From: JBCBWG01 sp038523925
Lineage (GTDB): Bacteria; Pseudomonadota; Alphaproteobacteria; Rhizobiales; Hyphomicrobiaceae
Reading direction: 5' to 3'
Assembly (NCBI GenBank): GCA_038523925.1
Contig: JBCBIY010000014.1
Coordinates: 1-64,000 of the forward strand
DNA: 64,000 nt
In this document: positions 63,235 to 64,000 of the stretch, piece after piece
Layout: every line of letters begins with the position of its first letter
Numbering within the stretch: the stretch's first letter is position 1
The notes under the pieces: model-generated
Databases searched by the model: none
The model's input: only the letters and a program-made list of their open reading frames with translations
Told to the model about the DNA's origin: nothing
Position numbers and translations under genes: made by a program

Positions 63235-64000
63235 GTGACGACCACGACGCCAACCCCGACTGCTGATGCGACCGCGCCGCTGCGCCTGATCGCACTCGCG
63301 CTGCTGCCGTTCGGCGCGGGCTATTTCTTATCTTATCTGTTCCGCGCCGTGAACGCCGTCGTTGCGCCCGAACTCGTCTCAGAGCTTGGGCTTAGCGCCG
63401 CGGCGCTCGGGCTGATGACGTCAGCATATCTCGCATCATTCGCGCTGTTTCAATTGCCGCTTGGCATCCTGCTTGACCGTTATGGCCCGCGCCGGGTGCA
63501 GGCCATTCTGGTGGCGATCGGCGGGGCCGGCGCGCTGCTGTTCGGGATTGGCAACGATGCAGCGACGCTGGTTGCCGCGCGCGCGATTATCGGCCTCGGG
63601 TTCGCCGGCGGGCTGATGGCGGGCTTCAAGGCAGTCGTTATCTGGGTCGCGCCCGAGCGGCGTGCGCTTGCCAATGCGCTTGTTATGTCGGCCGGTGCCA
63701 TCGGCCTCATCGTGTCGACGACGCCGACCCAGTGGGCGGTCGGCGAAATCGGCTGGCGCGCGGTGTTTTTAGCGCTGGCTGGCATCACGTTCGTGGTCGC
63801 AGCGCTCATCTGGACCGTCGTGCCGGAGCGCAAGGGCATTGCGCCAGAGCCTGCGCCACTCGGCAAACAGATCAGCCAACTCGGGCGGATCATGACTGAC
63901 CGCATGTTCCTCGCGATTGCGCCGCTGCTGTCGCTCACGGCCGGTACGCAAATCGCGATCCAGACGCTGTGGGCCGGGCCGTGGATGCGCGACGTCGCAG
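63235..64000 (+). CDS. MFS transporter, N-terminal part (cut by window end)
   Basis: Reading from GTG 63235 gives an open frame of 255 codons to the window edge with no stop. The translation begins MTTTTPTPTADATAPLR and has at least seven hydrophobic helices, with LGLMTSAYLASFALFQLPLGIL and the major facilitator loop LLDRYGPRR after helix 2, and a central charged loop after helix 6 (PERKGIAPEP). The family is MFS_1 (drug/sugar-type); the substrate cannot be read. The 240-bp gap before it, shared with divergent purL, shows no other gene. Confidence 0.88.
   Translation, partial: MTTTTPTPTADATAPLRLIALALLPFGAGYFLSYLFRAVNAVVAPELVSELGLSAAALGLMTSAYLASFALFQLPLGILLDRYGPRRVQAILVAIGGAGALLFGIGNDAATLVAARAIIGLGFAGGLMAGFKAVVIWVAPERRALANALVMSAGAIGLIVSTTPTQWAVGEIGWRAVFLALAGITFVVAALIWTVVPERKGIAPEPAPLGKQISQLGRIMTDRMFLAIAPLLSLTAGTQIAIQTLWAGPWMRDVA

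Overview
The window looks like a piece of chromosome from a high-GC, phototrophic alphaproteobacterium, most probably of the Hyphomicrobiales (Rhizobiales). The evidence is a bacteriochlorophyll operon (bchI-bchD-bchO) headed by PpsR/CrtJ-type operators, alphaproteobacterial gene orders (yajC-secD-secF followed by Mth938 and squalene-synthase-like genes; purL near grxD and bolA; a DUF6867 gene in a liv operon), an EipA/DUF1134 protein and an S4 protein without a zinc-binding cysteine cluster. I cannot name a genus. No tRNA, rRNA, transposase, prophage or CRISPR array is visible.

Layout. 0-0.3 kb: two copies of a twin-hairpin repeat. 0.4-1.2 kb: two small secreted cationic proteins. 1.3-6.1 kb (minus): a Gld-like ABC export operon (ATPase, ABC-2 permease, GldG, DUF4340). 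6.3-8.0 kb: carboxymuconolactone-decarboxylase-like protein, short-chain dehydrogenase and a small membrane protein. 8.06-13.2 kb: PpsR-type sites, bchI, bchD, bchO and a DUF3422 gene. 13.2-15.5 kb (minus): orphan PAS/HisKA_2 kinase and M48-like peptidase. 15.7-18.0 kb: polar amino acid ABC transporter without an ATPase gene. 18.1-24.1 kb (minus): branched-chain amino acid transporter livHMGF-DUF6867-livJ, with two more repeat copies in front of livJ. 24.4-28.6 kb: 2-oxoglutarate dioxygenase, PfkB kinase, NTF2-like protein, alanine dehydrogenase and a divergent Lrp regulator. 28.9-31.7 kb: ilvD and a Sel1-repeat protein. 32.9-39.3 kb: yajC, secD, secF, two relatives of mitochondrial complex I assembly factors and a large SGNH hydrolase. 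39.5-45.8 kb: P450, membrane-anchored asparagine-synthase-like protein, trmFO, a cysteine-peptidase-like lipoprotein, RidA and a thioesterase. 45.9-52.0 kb: glycosyltransferase, DUF937 protein, EipA-like protein, class A beta-lactamase and a membrane SRPBCC fusion. 52.1-64 kb: icd, FkbM methyltransferase, a TrmJ-like methyltransferase with an unusual N-terminal extension, rpsD, PqiA-like protein, grxD, bolA, ohrR, purL and the first part of an MFS transporter.

How the genes work together. BchI and BchD are the AAA+ subunits of magnesium chelatase (BchH lies outside); two TGT-N12-ACA palindromes 8 bp apart in front of bchI suggest repression by PpsR/CrtJ in air. Nitrogen and amino acid metabolism is well represented: liv transport, polar amino acid uptake, alanine dehydrogenase with its probable Lrp regulator, ilvD, RidA and icd. 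The sec genes with the Mth938 and squalene-synthase-like genes form a membrane-biogenesis neighbourhood. GrxD and BolA probably form an iron-sulfur pair.

The most notable unexplained items are the twin-hairpin repeats, the membrane-anchored asparagine-synthase-like protein, the Cys-rich N-terminal extension on the TrmJ-like protein, the OhrR with a basic tail, and two lower-GC islands (P450 5' half; glycosyltransferase 5' half) that each carry dyad-symmetric sites upstream. I did not find a convincing complete new defence or biosynthetic system. Most of the window is ordinary chromosomal backbone.
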